NCBI GenBank assembly: GCA_017622055.1
Contig: JAGARY010000218.1
Location: forward strand, 1 to 10,922
Source: Treponema sp.
GTDB lineage: Bacteria > Spirochaetota > Spirochaetia > Treponematales > Treponemataceae
Direction: 5' to 3'
Length of the DNA: 10,922 nucleotides
This document shows positions 1 to 5,942 of this stretch, piece after piece (positions within the stretch are counted from its first letter, which is position 1; the number at the start of each line of letters is the position of its first letter). Both the position numbers and the translations under genes were made by a program. A model generated the notes under the pieces. The model was not told the origin of the DNA, did not search any database, and worked only from the letters and a program-made list of their open reading frames with translations.

Positions 1-1648
1 GAATTGTGGAAAGTCTGTGGGCAATTATTAAAGTTGTTCTTCCTTTTGAAAGTTCATCAAAAGATTTTTGAATTTTGATTTCTGTTGTTGTGTCCAAGGC
101 AGAAGTTGCTTCATCCAAAATTAAAATTGGCGGATTTTTTAAGAAACATCTGGCAATTGAAACTCTTTGTTTTTGACCGCCAGAAAGTTTTATTCCACGT
201 TCTCCAACAACAGTATCGTATCCTTGTGGCATTTTCATAATATCATCATGAATTTCGGCTCGTTTTGCAGCAGTTATAATTTCTTCATCTGTGCAATCAA
301 TTTTTCCGTAAGCGATATTTTCTTTAATTGTTCCAGCAAATAAAAATACGTCTTGTTGCACTACCCCAATTTGATTTCGCAAAGATTTTAATGTAATTTT
401 TTTTGTATCAATTCCGTCTAAGAAAATTGAACCACTTGTAATATCATAAAATCTTGGAAGCAAATTACAAATTGTAGTTTTTCCACCACCAGAATGACCA
501 ACTAAAGCAAATTTTTGACCAGGCAAAATCTTTAAGTTGATATTATTTAAAACTTCAACACCTTCATTATAAGCAAAACTTACATTTTTAAATTCAATGT
601 TTCCTCTGGCACAGAAAATTTCTTGAGCATCATCATCTTCTTTTATACTTGTGTCCAAACGCATAATTTCCAAAAATCTATTAAATCCAGCCATTCCAGA
701 AGTGTACTGTTCAACAAAAAATGAAAGCCTTCTAATTGGAGAAGTAAAAGTTGAAACAAAAAGATTTGCTGCAACTAAATCAGAAATCTGCATTTTTCCT
801 TGAATAATAAAATATCCGCCAACGCCCAACACCATCACGTTCAACAAACTTGTAAAATATTCAATGTTTGAATGGAATCCTGACATTTTTTTGTAATAAT
901 TCTTTTTAGCAAACCGAAAATTGTTGTTTCCTTTTTCAAATTTGTCAATTTCGTGATTTTCGTTTGTAAAAACTTTTGTTACACGAATTCCAGAAATGCT
1001 AGATTCCAAATTTGCGTTGATTTCGGCAGTTGTTTCTTTTACTCTTTTAGAAGTTTTGCTCAATTTTTTTCTAGAAAACATTGTAATACAAATAATAATT
1101 GGCAAAAATGCAAAAACCAAAATGGCAAGTTCCCAACGAATATTAATCATCAAAATAAAAGAACCAACCAAAGTCAAAACAGAAATTAAAACTTCCTCTG
1201 GCCCGTGGTGAGCAAGTTCTGTAATTTCAAATAAATCTGTTGTAACTCTAGACATTAATTTTCCAGTTCTGTGCTTGTCGTAAAACGAAAAAGATTGCTT
1301 TTGCAAATGAGTAAAAATATCACGGCGCATATCTGTTTCTACCAAAGTTCCAAAATAGTGGCCCCAGTATGTAACAAACCAGTTAAAAAGACGACGCAAA
1401 GAGTAAACAATAACCAAACTAATAATTAAAATTAAAAAAAGTTTTAGATTTTTGTTTGGAATAATTGAATCAATTGTATATTTGCTCACCATAGGAAAAA
1501 TTATGTCAATTAAAGCAATTAAAACTGCACAAAGAATATCAAGAGCAAAGATTTTCCAATGAGGTTTGTAACAAGATAAAAATATTTTCCAAGATTTTTG
1601 ATTAAAAAATTCAGCATTTTTTGTTTGATTTTTAGATTTTTCTTTCAT
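1..1648 (-). CDS. ABC exporter, fused membrane and ATPase domains (3' end cut by window)
   Basis: This half-transporter carries a type I ABC exporter membrane domain followed by an ATPase domain, the MsbA/multidrug/lipid exporter layout, and should dimerise in the inner membrane. About 549 residues are visible. Hydrophobic helices are seen near residues 33-52 and 69-84, followed by a typical SFYDKHRTGKLMSR coupling stretch near 121-134. In the ATPase the Walker A GHSGGGKTT is at 384-392, a Q-loop VVQQD follows, the signature LSGGQ is at 488-492, Walker B ends in D512-E513, and the switch histidine H544 lies in AHRLST. Family members are usually 580-620 residues, so only the last few dozen are missing beyond position 1. 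The ATG at 1648 is preceded by a GGTGGGAAG ribosome site inside the end of the upstream phosphatase gene, three bases after its stop, so the two are probably co-transcribed and translationally coupled. The substrate cannot be told. Confidence 0.93.
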   Translation of the reverse strand, partial: MKEKSKNQTKNAEFFNQKSWKIFLSCYKPHWKIFALDILCAVLIALIDIIFPMVSKYTIDSIIPNKNLKLFLILIISLVIVYSLRRLFNWFVTYWGHYFGTLVETDMRRDIFTHLQKQSFSFYDKHRTGKLMSRVTTDLFEITELAHHGPEEVLISVLTLVGSFILMINIRWELAILVFAFLPIIICITMFSRKKLSKTSKRVKETTAEINANLESSISGIRVTKVFTNENHEIDKFEKGNNNFRFAKKNYYKKMSGFHSNIEYFTSLLNVMVLGVGGYFIIQGKMQISDLVAANLFVSTFTSPIRRLSFFVEQYTSGMAGFNRFLEIMRLDTSIKEDDDAQEIFCARGNIEFKNVSFAYNEGVEVLNNINLKILPGQKFALVGHSGGGKTTICNLLPRFYDITSGSIFLDGIDTKKITLKSLRNQIGVVQQDVFLFAGTIKENIAYGKIDCTDEEIITAAKRAEIHDDIMKMPQGYDTVVGERGIKLSGGQKQRVSIARCFLKNPPILILDEATSALDTTTEIKIQKSFDELSKGRTTLIIAHRLSTI

Positions 1649-1651
1649 TTT

Positions 1652-2350
1652 CTACTTCCCACCATTTATTTTTTTCATAATAATTTCAAATAATTCTTCT
1701 GGATTTTTTGCAACAACATTTGCTCCGTACTTCAACAAAAAATCTGTTCCTCTAAAGCCCCAATCAACACCAATAACAGTTCCAACACCAGCATTACGCC
1801 CAGTTTGAATATCTACGTCGGAATCCCCAACAAAAAAAACATTGTTCAAGTTGATTTTTTCAGGGTCATTTTTCAACGCAGTTTCTTCTATATTTTTGAT
1901 AATTCTAAAAACACCTTCTGGATTAGGTTTTGTTGGCAAATCTTTTGAACTTCCCAACACAAAATCAAAAATATCTGGAAAAAATTGATTACACAAAATT
2001 TGAGCCGCTTCGTTTACTTTATTTGAATTTACAGCAAGAAAAACCCCATTTGATTTAAGCTTTTTTAAAAGATTTAGAATTCCATCATAAGCACAAGTTT
2101 TTACACAAGAATTTTTTTCGTAATATTCAACATATTCTTTTAAAGCAAGATCTAAAACATCAGAAGAAGTTCCTGCAGGAAAAGCACGTTCAATAAGTTT
2201 TGGAATGCCGTTTCCTACAAAAAAACGCACTTCTTCTGTAGTGCGAAGTGGCATTCCAAATTTTTGCAAAATATAATTGCAAGAATCTGCCAAATCTTCC
2301 AAAGTGTTTAATATTGTCCCATCTAAATCAAAAATCACAAGACTTTTCAT
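1652..2350 (-). CDS. gph: HAD-superfamily phosphatase, phosphoglycolate phosphatase-like
   Basis: The 232-residue protein is a haloacid-dehalogenase phosphatase of the Gph/PgmB-like group, a cytosolic Mg-dependent enzyme that typically dephosphorylates small phosphometabolites such as 2-phosphoglycolate. Motif I DLDGT gives nucleophile D8 and acid/base D10. Residues 14-85 form the helical cap. Motif II is S109 in VNSNK, motif III is K141 in PTKPNP, and motif IV is GDSDVD at 175-180 with Mg ligands D176 and D180. The length fits the family. No clear Shine-Dalgarno precedes the ATG, although the next methionine is inside the cap domain, so this start is kept. The stop is three bases before the ABC exporter start, which suggests an operon. 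Gph is the best match by motif order, but HAD substrate calls from sequence are weak and pyrophosphatase or beta-phosphoglucomutase activity is possible. Confidence 0.88.
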   Translation of the reverse strand: MKSLVIFDLDGTILNTLEDLADSCNYILQKFGMPLRTTEEVRFFVGNGIPKLIERAFPAGTSSDVLDLALKEYVEYYEKNSCVKTCAYDGILNLLKKLKSNGVFLAVNSNKVNEAAQILCNQFFPDIFDFVLGSSKDLPTKPNPEGVFRIIKNIEETALKNDPEKINLNNVFFVGDSDVDIQTGRNAGVGTVIGVDWGFRGTDFLLKYGANVVAKNPEELFEIIMKKINGGK

Positions 2351-2389
2351 AAAAAAGAGAATATCAGAAATAAAAAAAAATTGATAGAT

Positions 2390-2414
2390 TTATAATTTTT
2401 ATTTCCAATTATAA
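2390..2414. promoter_or_regulatory. AT-rich inverted repeat between divergent gph and lipocalin genes
   Basis: The perfect dyad TTATAATT, nine bases, AATTATAA lies in the divergent promoter region. The arms resemble half-sites of PerR/Fur-family boxes, which would suit the downstream ferritin, but the nine-base spacing does not match the classic one-base PerR box. It is also simply an AT-rich region with several possible -10 boxes (TATAAT at 2391-2396, TATTAT at 2423-2428). An operator role is inference. Confidence 0.3.
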
Positions 2415-2481
2415 AAAATTGTTATTATATTTTCCGTATAGAAAAGAAGCGTTTCGTTATTTTCACTTTATTGAAAAGAAC

Positions 2482-2549
2482 AAAAGCAATAGGTCGCCAG
2501 TGGCCTTACACAGGTAAGATAACCTAAAAATTGCTTTCGCAATTTTTTT
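2482..2549 (+). promoter_or_regulatory. Structured leader element with terminator-like hairpin upstream of lipocalin
   Basis: A 9-bp hairpin AAAAATTGC (2526-2534), loop TTTC, GCAATTTTT (2539-2547) runs into a short T tract and resembles an intrinsic terminator inside the lipocalin leader. Its left arm can instead pair with an upstream stretch: ATTGCTTT (2530-2537) is the exact complement of AAAGCAAT (2483-2490), and ACCT (2522-2525) complements AGGT (2491-2494). The two pairings exclude each other, the layout of an attenuator. Between them sits hairpin GGTCG-CCAG-TGGCC (2492-2505). Seen directly: the complementarities. Inferred: regulation. The terminator stem is AT-rich, so its strength is uncertain. 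Confidence 0.45.
2492..2514 (+). repeat. Hairpin motif copy 1 (CCAG-loop stem plus TTACACAGG)
   Basis: The stem GGTCG/TGGCC with loop CCAG is followed directly by TTACACAGG. It matches the copy at 2571-2593. The stem bases differ between copies but remain paired (G-U pairs here, G-C there), while loop and tail are identical. Confidence 0.7.
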
Positions 2550-2570
2550 AACGGTTTTCTATATAACACC

Positions 2571-2593
2571 GGGCGCCAGCGCCCTTACACAGG
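2571..2593 (+). repeat. Hairpin motif copy 2, abutting the lipocalin ribosome site
   Basis: The stem GGGCG (2571-2575) pairs with CGCCC (2580-2584) across loop CCAG, followed by TTACACAGG. The tail's final AGG is part of the AGGAG Shine-Dalgarno (2591-2595) of the lipocalin gene, so anything acting on this hairpin or its tail would affect translation initiation. Confidence 0.7.
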
Positions 2594-2600
2594 AGTTAAA

Positions 2601-3149
2601 ATGAGAATTAAAAAAAGTTTTAATGTTGCAATTATAGTTGGGATTGCGGCATTGGTCATGGCATTTTCAAGTTGTGGAGAAGATTCCCCTGAAAATGCTG
2701 TAGCTGTTCAAGATTTTGATTTGAACAACTACATTGGAAAATGGTACGAAATTGCCCGTATCGATTTTAAACACGAAAAAAACATGGATAATGTTACTGC
2801 CGAATATTATCTTAATGACAATGGCACAGTTCGTGTTGTAAATCGCGGGTATGATTTCGTAGATGGAAAATGGAAAACATCAGAAGGAACTGCAAAATTT
2901 AGAGGTGCAACTGATGAAGGCGCTTTGAAAGTTTCTTTTTTTGGACCTTTTTACAGTGGCTACACAATTATTGCATTAGATCCTTTGTATCAGTCGGCAT
3001 TGGTAGTTGGTAAAAACTACGATTACCTTTGGATTTTAAGTCGTGATATTACAATTCCAGATGAAACACGTTTTGAGTATTTGGCAATTGCAGAGGATTT
3101 AGGATACGACACAGATAAACTTGTTTGGGTAGAACACGACGAATATTAA
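2601..3149 (+). CDS. blc: Lipocalin-family lipoprotein (Blc-like)
   Basis: This 182-residue protein is a bacterial lipocalin of the Blc type, an outer-envelope lipoprotein that binds lipids such as lysophospholipids and is linked to membrane stress. Residues 1-24 form a signal peptide with a hydrophobic core (about 9-22), followed by Cys25 in FSSC; phenylalanine at -3 is unusual for enteric lipoboxes but acceptable for the relaxed spirochaete lipobox. The lipocalin fingerprint GKWYEIARID starts at residue 46, and the block LKVSFFGPFY near residue 110 and DYLWILSR near 141-148 are strongly Blc-like. The ATG at 2601 has AGGAG five bases upstream. The ferritin gene follows 18 bases after the stop, so both share a transcript. 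The long structured leader suggests regulation after transcription starts. Confidence 0.93.
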   Translation: MRIKKSFNVAIIVGIAALVMAFSSCGEDSPENAVAVQDFDLNNYIGKWYEIARIDFKHEKNMDNVTAEYYLNDNGTVRVVNRGYDFVDGKWKTSEGTAKFRGATDEGALKVSFFGPFYSGYTIIALDPLYQSALVVGKNYDYLWILSRDITIPDETRFEYLAIAEDLGYDTDKLVWVEHDEY

Positions 3150-3167
3150 TAAAAAGGAGACAAAATT

Positions 3168-3668
3168 ATGTTATCAGATACAATCAATAATTTAATTAAT
3201 CAACAAATTACAAAAGAATTTTTTTCGGCATATATGTACTTAGATATTGCAAATTATTTTGAAGACAAAGGGCTTACTGGGTTTTCTTCTTGGTTTAAAA
3301 TTCAAGCTCATGAAGAACTTGATCACGGAATGAAGTTTTATCAATATCTTCACGATAACAATGAAAAAATCATTCTTGAAAAAATTGCAGCACCAAATCA
3401 GCATTTTGATTCTTTGGGCGACGCATTAAAAGAAAGTTTAAAACACGAAGAATATGTTACAAGTTCAATCAACAAAATTTATGAAGAAGCAACAAACGAA
3501 AAAGATTACAGAACTTTGGAATTTTTAAACTGGTTCATAAAAGAACAAGCCGAAGAAGAAAAATCTGCCCAAGAGTTAATTACAAAAATGGAATTAACAG
3601 ATCACAACAATCGAGGCATTTATCTTCTAGATAGAGAACTTTCTAAAAGAACATATAAACCTGCATAA
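3168..3668 (+). CDS. ftnA: Ferritin, non-haem iron storage protein
   Basis: The 166-residue protein is a bacterial ferritin that forms a 24-subunit shell, oxidises Fe(II) and stores it as mineral in the cytosol. The four-helix-bundle ferroxidase ligands are all present at the positions known from E. coli FtnA: E17, E50, H53, E94, Q127 and E130. Length and the C-terminal helix fit the FtnA family, and no haem-binding methionine pattern of bacterioferritin is evident. A strong AAAGGAGA site at 3153-3160 precedes the ATG. It lies 18 bases after the lipocalin stop, so it is translated from the same message and would be under the same leader control. Iron or oxidative-stress regulation is likely from function, but no definite operator could be assigned. 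Confidence 0.95.
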   Translation: MLSDTINNLINQQITKEFFSAYMYLDIANYFEDKGLTGFSSWFKIQAHEELDHGMKFYQYLHDNNEKIILEKIAAPNQHFDSLGDALKESLKHEEYVTSSINKIYEEATNEKDYRTLEFLNWFIKEQAEEEKSAQELITKMELTDHNNRGIYLLDRELSKRTYKPA

Positions 3669-3676
3669 ATTGATTT

Positions 3677-3726
3677 TGAGGGTGTCGAATAAGTTTGCCA
3701 TCCTCGAACTTGTTTCGAGGATCTAC
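3677..3726. repeat. Dispersed-type palindromic element between ferritin and enolase
   Basis: A 9-bp perfect hairpin ATCCTCGAA (3700-3708), loop CTTGT, TTCGAGGAT (3714-3722) sits within a stretch that, read on the minus strand, has the form of the dispersed intergenic repeats seen in many bacterial genomes (palindrome with ACAAG loop, followed by a tail ending in CGACACCC). Only one copy is in the window. No T tract follows, so it is not a typical terminator. The outer limits are approximate. Confidence 0.5.
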
Positions 3727-3745
3727 AAAAAAACTTTTTGGGCAG

Positions 3746-3764
3746 CCTCATTTTTTTTGAGGAT
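3746..3764 (+). promoter_or_regulatory. Enolase ribosome site inside a small hairpin
   Basis: The enolase Shine-Dalgarno GAGG (3759-3762) is the right arm of a hairpin CCTCA (3746-3750), seven Ts, TGAGG (3758-3762). The upstream ATCCTC at 3700-3705 is also complementary to GAGGAT at 3759-3764, giving a second pairing choice. This could limit translation, but the stem is only five pairs. Confidence 0.4.
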
Positions 3765-3770
3765 GAAAAA

Positions 3771-5066
3771 ATGAAAGAAATAAAAATTGAAAAAATTATT
3801 GGCAGACAGATTATCGATTCCAGAGGAAATCCTACTGTTGAAGCAGAAGTTTTGCTGTCTGACGGAAGTTGCGGAAGGGCTTCCGTTCCAAGTGGTGCTT
3901 CTACAGGAATTTTTGAAGCAAAAGAACTTCGAGATGAGAAAAAAGATTACAATGGAAAAAGTGTATACAAAGCCGTTGAAAATATTAATCAAATCATTTC
4001 AAAAAAACTTGTTGGAACCCCTGCTTTTGACATTTTTGAAATTGACAAAAAAATGATTGAACTTGACGGCACACCAGATAAATCAAATCTTGGAGCAAAT
4101 GCAATTTTGGCAGTTTCTTTGGCATCAGCAAAGGCGGCAGCAAAATCTCTTGGTGTTCCTTTGTACAAATTTATTGGCGGAATAAGCGGAAACATTTTGC
4201 CAGTTCCAATGATGAATATTTTGAACGGTGGAGCCCACGCAGCAAACACAGTTGATATTCAAGAATTCATGATTATGCCAATTGGTGCAAAATCTTTTAG
4301 AGAAGGTTTGCAATGGTGTGTTGAAGTCTATCATTCTTTGGCAACAATTTTAAAAGAAAACCAGATGTCCTGTGGCGTTGGTGACGAAGGAGGATTTGCT
4401 CCAAACCTTTCAAATGATGAAGAAGCAATTTTGCTAATTATTCAAGCAATTGAACGAGCCGGCTACTACATAGAAAAAGACCAAAATAAAACAGACTTTG
4501 TTTTGGCTATTGACGCCGCTGCCAGTGAATGGAAAACGGATGATAAAGGAAAATATTTGCTTCCAAAATCAAAAAAAGCATTCACTACAGAAGAATTAAT
4601 TGAATATTGGCAAAACCTTGTAGAAAAATATCCAATTGCTTCTATTGAAGATCCACTTGATGAAGAAGATTGGGATGGTTGGCAAAAAATTACAACGCTA
4701 CTTGGAAACAAAATCCAATTAGTAGGAGACGATTTATTTGTTACAAACACAAACCGACTTCAAAAAGGAATTGACGAAAAAGCTGCAAACGCAATCTTAA
4801 TCAAACTTAATCAAATTGGAACTCTTTCAGAAACAATAAACGCCATTAAACTTGCTCAAAAAAATGGATACAAAGCAATCATATCACACCGCTCAGGAGA
4901 AACAGAAGATACAACAATTGCAGATTTAGCTGTAGCACTTAACGCAGGACAAATTAAAACAGGCGCCCCTGCCCGCTCAGAACGTGTTGCAAAATACAAT
5001 CAATTGCTAAGAATACAAGAAGATTTGGGCAATTCAAGTATTTATCTTGGGAAAAATTGTTTTTAA
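3771..5066 (+). CDS. eno: Enolase (phosphopyruvate hydratase)
   Basis: Enolase interconverts 2-phosphoglycerate and phosphoenolpyruvate in glycolysis. From the ATG at 3771 the protein is 431 residues, the usual size, beginning with the typical enolase N-terminus (IIGRQIIDSRGNPTVEAEV). Catalytic and metal residues are intact: E165 and E206 (GDEGGF), Mg ligands D248, E293 (SIEDPLDEED) and D320 (GDDLF), base K345, and the HRSGE loop starting at H373. A reading frame opens upstream at a TTG at 3738, but the ATG at 3771 has a GAGG site eight bases before it and matches the family start, so it is preferred. The gene follows the ferritin gene after about 100 bases holding a palindromic repeat; no convincing promoter is visible there, so read-through from the lipocalin-ferritin transcript is possible. 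In many bacteria the protein also has surface and RNA-degradosome roles. Confidence 0.97.
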   Translation: MKEIKIEKIIGRQIIDSRGNPTVEAEVLLSDGSCGRASVPSGASTGIFEAKELRDEKKDYNGKSVYKAVENINQIISKKLVGTPAFDIFEIDKKMIELDGTPDKSNLGANAILAVSLASAKAAAKSLGVPLYKFIGGISGNILPVPMMNILNGGAHAANTVDIQEFMIMPIGAKSFREGLQWCVEVYHSLATILKENQMSCGVGDEGGFAPNLSNDEEAILLIIQAIERAGYYIEKDQNKTDFVLAIDAAASEWKTDDKGKYLLPKSKKAFTTEELIEYWQNLVEKYPIASIEDPLDEEDWDGWQKITTLLGNKIQLVGDDLFVTNTNRLQKGIDEKAANAILIKLNQIGTLSETINAIKLAQKNGYKAIISHRSGETEDTTIADLAVALNAGQIKTGAPARSERVAKYNQLLRIQEDLGNSSIYLGKNCF

Positions 5067-5121
5067 GAATAAGTTGTTTTTTTTAATATTGCAAAATAAG
5101 CACCTCCTTCAATACAAAAAT

Positions 5122-5150
5122 TTGACTTTCATATTTTATTTTTATAAATT
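5122..5150 (+). promoter_or_regulatory. Promoter of XRE gene, placing transcription start at the ATG
   Basis: A -35 box TTGACT (5122-5127) is followed by 17 bases and a -10 box TAAATT (5145-5150). The expected start is about seven bases later, at or next to the ATG at 5157. No Shine-Dalgarno is present, so the message is probably leaderless. Confidence 0.6.
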
Positions 5151-5156
5151 TTTAAT

Positions 5157-5540
5157 ATGGGTCAAATTTTTGAAAAACCAATTATTGATGTAGAAAAAAC
5201 TTCTATAAAATTAAAAGAAATTAGAGAAGCAAATGGAACTAAAGTTTCACAATTGCAACATCTCTTTTCTATGGAAAATCCTCAATCAATTTATAACTGG
5301 GAAAATCCAAACAAGAAAAACCTCCCTCGAATTGATAATTTTGTTACATTGGCTCAGTTTTACAACGTAAAAATCGACGACCTGATTATTGTAAAATACA
5401 TTCAAACAGACATATTAGATGTTTGTGAATCTTCAACAATAATTTATGGAATAAAAAAAGAATATATGGAAAAACTTATTACTTTATCTTCACCTTCTGT
5501 CCTAAAAGCCTTAAAATCATATTACAATTTTAGCACATAG
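5157..5540 (+). CDS. XRE-like helix-turn-helix regulator
   Basis: This 127-residue protein carries an N-terminal Cro/CI-type helix-turn-helix, roughly residues 17-77, with the pattern KLKEIREANG, SIYNWENP for the recognition helix region and a closing LAQFYNVKIDDLI typical of XRE domains. The remaining 50 residues form a helical tail without a recognised domain. It probably binds DNA as a dimer; its target is unknown. The gene stands alone between enolase and the toxin-antitoxin-like locus, and a stem-loop follows its stop. There is no Shine-Dalgarno and the promoter -10 box is seven bases before the ATG, which points to a leaderless message. The next methionines are far inside the domain, so the start is firm. 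A link to the adjacent small peptide locus is possible but not shown by sequence. Confidence 0.78.
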   Translation: MGQIFEKPIIDVEKTSIKLKEIREANGTKVSQLQHLFSMENPQSIYNWENPNKKNLPRIDNFVTLAQFYNVKIDDLIIVKYIQTDILDVCESSTIIYGIKKEYMEKLITLSSPSVLKALKSYYNFST

Positions 5541-5551
5541 AAAAACCAATA

Positions 5552-5579
5552 ACATTAAGCTAATAACTTAATGTTTTCC
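5552..5579. terminator. Stem-loop after XRE gene, contains 17-nt repeat copy 1
   Basis: ACATTAAG (5552-5559), loop CTAATAA, CTTAATGT (5567-5574) forms an 8-bp hairpin followed by TTT, twelve bases after the XRE stop. It could end that transcript, though it lacks G-C pairs. Its core TTAAGCTAATAACTTAA (5555-5571) recurs at 5918-5934 and 8310-8326. Confidence 0.5.
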
Positions 5580-5591
5580 TACAAAATATAT

Positions 5592-5620
5592 TTGACGCAA
5601 AATTACATCTATGATAGATT
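5592..5620 (+). promoter_or_regulatory. Promoter of the antisense (antitoxin-like) RNA
   Basis: TTGACG (5592-5597), 17 bases, then TAGATT (5615-5620) makes a good sigma-70 promoter pointing right. The expected start is near 5626-5628, exactly at the GGAAGTG that also begins the facing transcript. No open reading frame follows before the terminator. Confidence 0.65.
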
Positions 5621-5626
5621 AAAAGT

Positions 5627-5656
5627 GGAAGTGCTAATTTTTGGTTAGCCTCCCGT
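5627..5656 (+). repeat. Left arm of imperfect inverted repeat bounding the small peptide locus
   Basis: The arm reads GGAAGTGCTAATTTTT, then GGTTAGCCTCCCGT. The minus strand at 5882-5848 reads the same with a few changes and a five-base insertion (GGAAGTGTCTAATTTTT, ending CCTCCCGT). Each arm starts at a predicted transcription start, so the two facing RNAs begin with nearly the same sequence. Confidence 0.75.
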
Positions 5657-5672
5657 TTTTTTTGGGTTAAAA

Positions 5673-5708
5673 ACCGCTCTTAGGGATTCTAAGGGCGGTA
5701 TTTTTTTT
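5673..5708. terminator. Bidirectional terminator shared by the facing transcripts
   Basis: ACCGCTCTTAG (5673-5683), loop GGATT, CTAAGGGCGGT (5689-5699) gives 11 pairs, then A and eight Ts for the rightward RNA. Leftward, the same stem (one A-C mismatch) is followed by TTTTTAA, so it also ends the peptide message. Confidence 0.85.
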
Positions 5709-5802
5709 ACTCGTTATCTTTTTTGTAACGAAGTATAGCAATTATTGTGCTAATGACAGTTGCAACACAAGTTACAAAAGCAATCAATAAATCACAATTC
5801 AT
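5707..5802 (-). CDS. Small membrane peptide, candidate type I toxin
   Basis: This 31-residue peptide, too short for usual gene callers, starts MNCDLLIAFV and ends ILRYKKDNE. Residues 4-24 form one hydrophobic helix (with two cysteines) followed by a basic, charged tail, the shape of holin-like and Fst/TxpA-type toxin peptides that act in the inner membrane. It has the best ribosome site in the window, GGAGGTAAC (5814-5806), with GGAGG seven bases before the ATG, and ends two bases from a T tract leading into a strong terminator. Upstream is a -10 box TATAAT (5895-5890) seven bases before the predicted start at 5882. The leader carries GGTAACCTCC (5860-5851), which can pair with the ribosome site (8 of 9) and would keep the full message silent. 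A short convergent RNA lies opposite. Toxicity is inferred; no family match was confirmed. Confidence 0.72.
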   Translation of the reverse strand: MNCDLLIAFVTCVATVISTIIAILRYKKDNE

Positions 5803-5847
5803 TGCGTTACCTCCAATATGCTTATTCCTGAAAATCAGGTCGAGTGT

Positions 5848-5895
5848 ACGGGAGGTTACCGCCTTAAAAATTAGACACTTCCATAAAATATTATA
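5848..5895 (-). promoter_or_regulatory. Promoter -10 and anti-Shine-Dalgarno leader of the small peptide gene
   Basis: TATAAT at 5895-5890 is a consensus -10 box with the start expected at 5882; no good -35 is seen 16-18 bases upstream. The leader then reads the right arm of the inverted repeat and includes GGTAACCTCC (5860-5851), which pairs with the ribosome site at 5814-5806 save one A-A mismatch. A CCTGA/TCAGG hairpin (5839-5827) sits between them. Confidence 0.55.
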
Positions 5896-5917
5896 TTTTA
5901 GATTTACAAGATTTTCT

Positions 5918-5942
5918 TTAAGCTAATAACTTAATATTTTCC
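5918..5942. repeat. 17-nt stem-loop repeat copy 2, overlapping the HD gene end
   Basis: TTAAGCTAATAACTTAA at 5918-5934, extended to 25 bases with one mismatch to copy 1 (5555-5579). The HD gene's stop codon and last codons lie inside it. Confidence 0.75.

Larger units (their letters stand above)
5627..5708 (+). ncRNA. Short non-coding RNA facing the small peptide gene, candidate antitoxin
   Basis: A transcript of about 80 nt is predicted from the promoter at 5592-5620 to the terminator at 5673-5708. It contains no reading frame with a ribosome site. It can pair with the peptide message in two places: its 3' hairpin is fully complementary to the 3' end of the facing message, and GTTAGCCTCC (5644-5653) is complementary, with one bulged G, to the peptide gene's GGAGGTAAC ribosome site (5814-5806). 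This is the layout of type I antitoxin RNAs. Start and end are inferred from promoter and terminator. Confidence 0.6.

Noticed and set aside
953..1211. Two overlapping plus-strand frames within the ABC exporter gene
   Set aside because: They are antisense shadows of the exporter's membrane domain and overlap each other in different frames.
2390..2414. PerR or Fur box upstream of lipocalin and ferritin
   Set aside because: The arms fit partly, but the nine-base spacing is wrong and the region is so AT-rich that such dyads are expected; it is kept only as an inverted repeat.
3738..3770. Extended enolase start at a TTG
   Set aside because: It would add 11 residues absent from the family and would read through the ribosome site of the ATG at 3771.
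5067..5121. Terminator after enolase
   Set aside because: There is a T run at about 5085-5092, but no stable stem precedes it.
5572..5917. Toxin-antitoxin-like locus as a transposable element with terminal inverted repeats
   Set aside because: The inverted repeats coincide with predicted transcription starts and base-pairing segments, which explains them better than transposase ends; no target-site duplication is evident beyond the 17-nt repeat.
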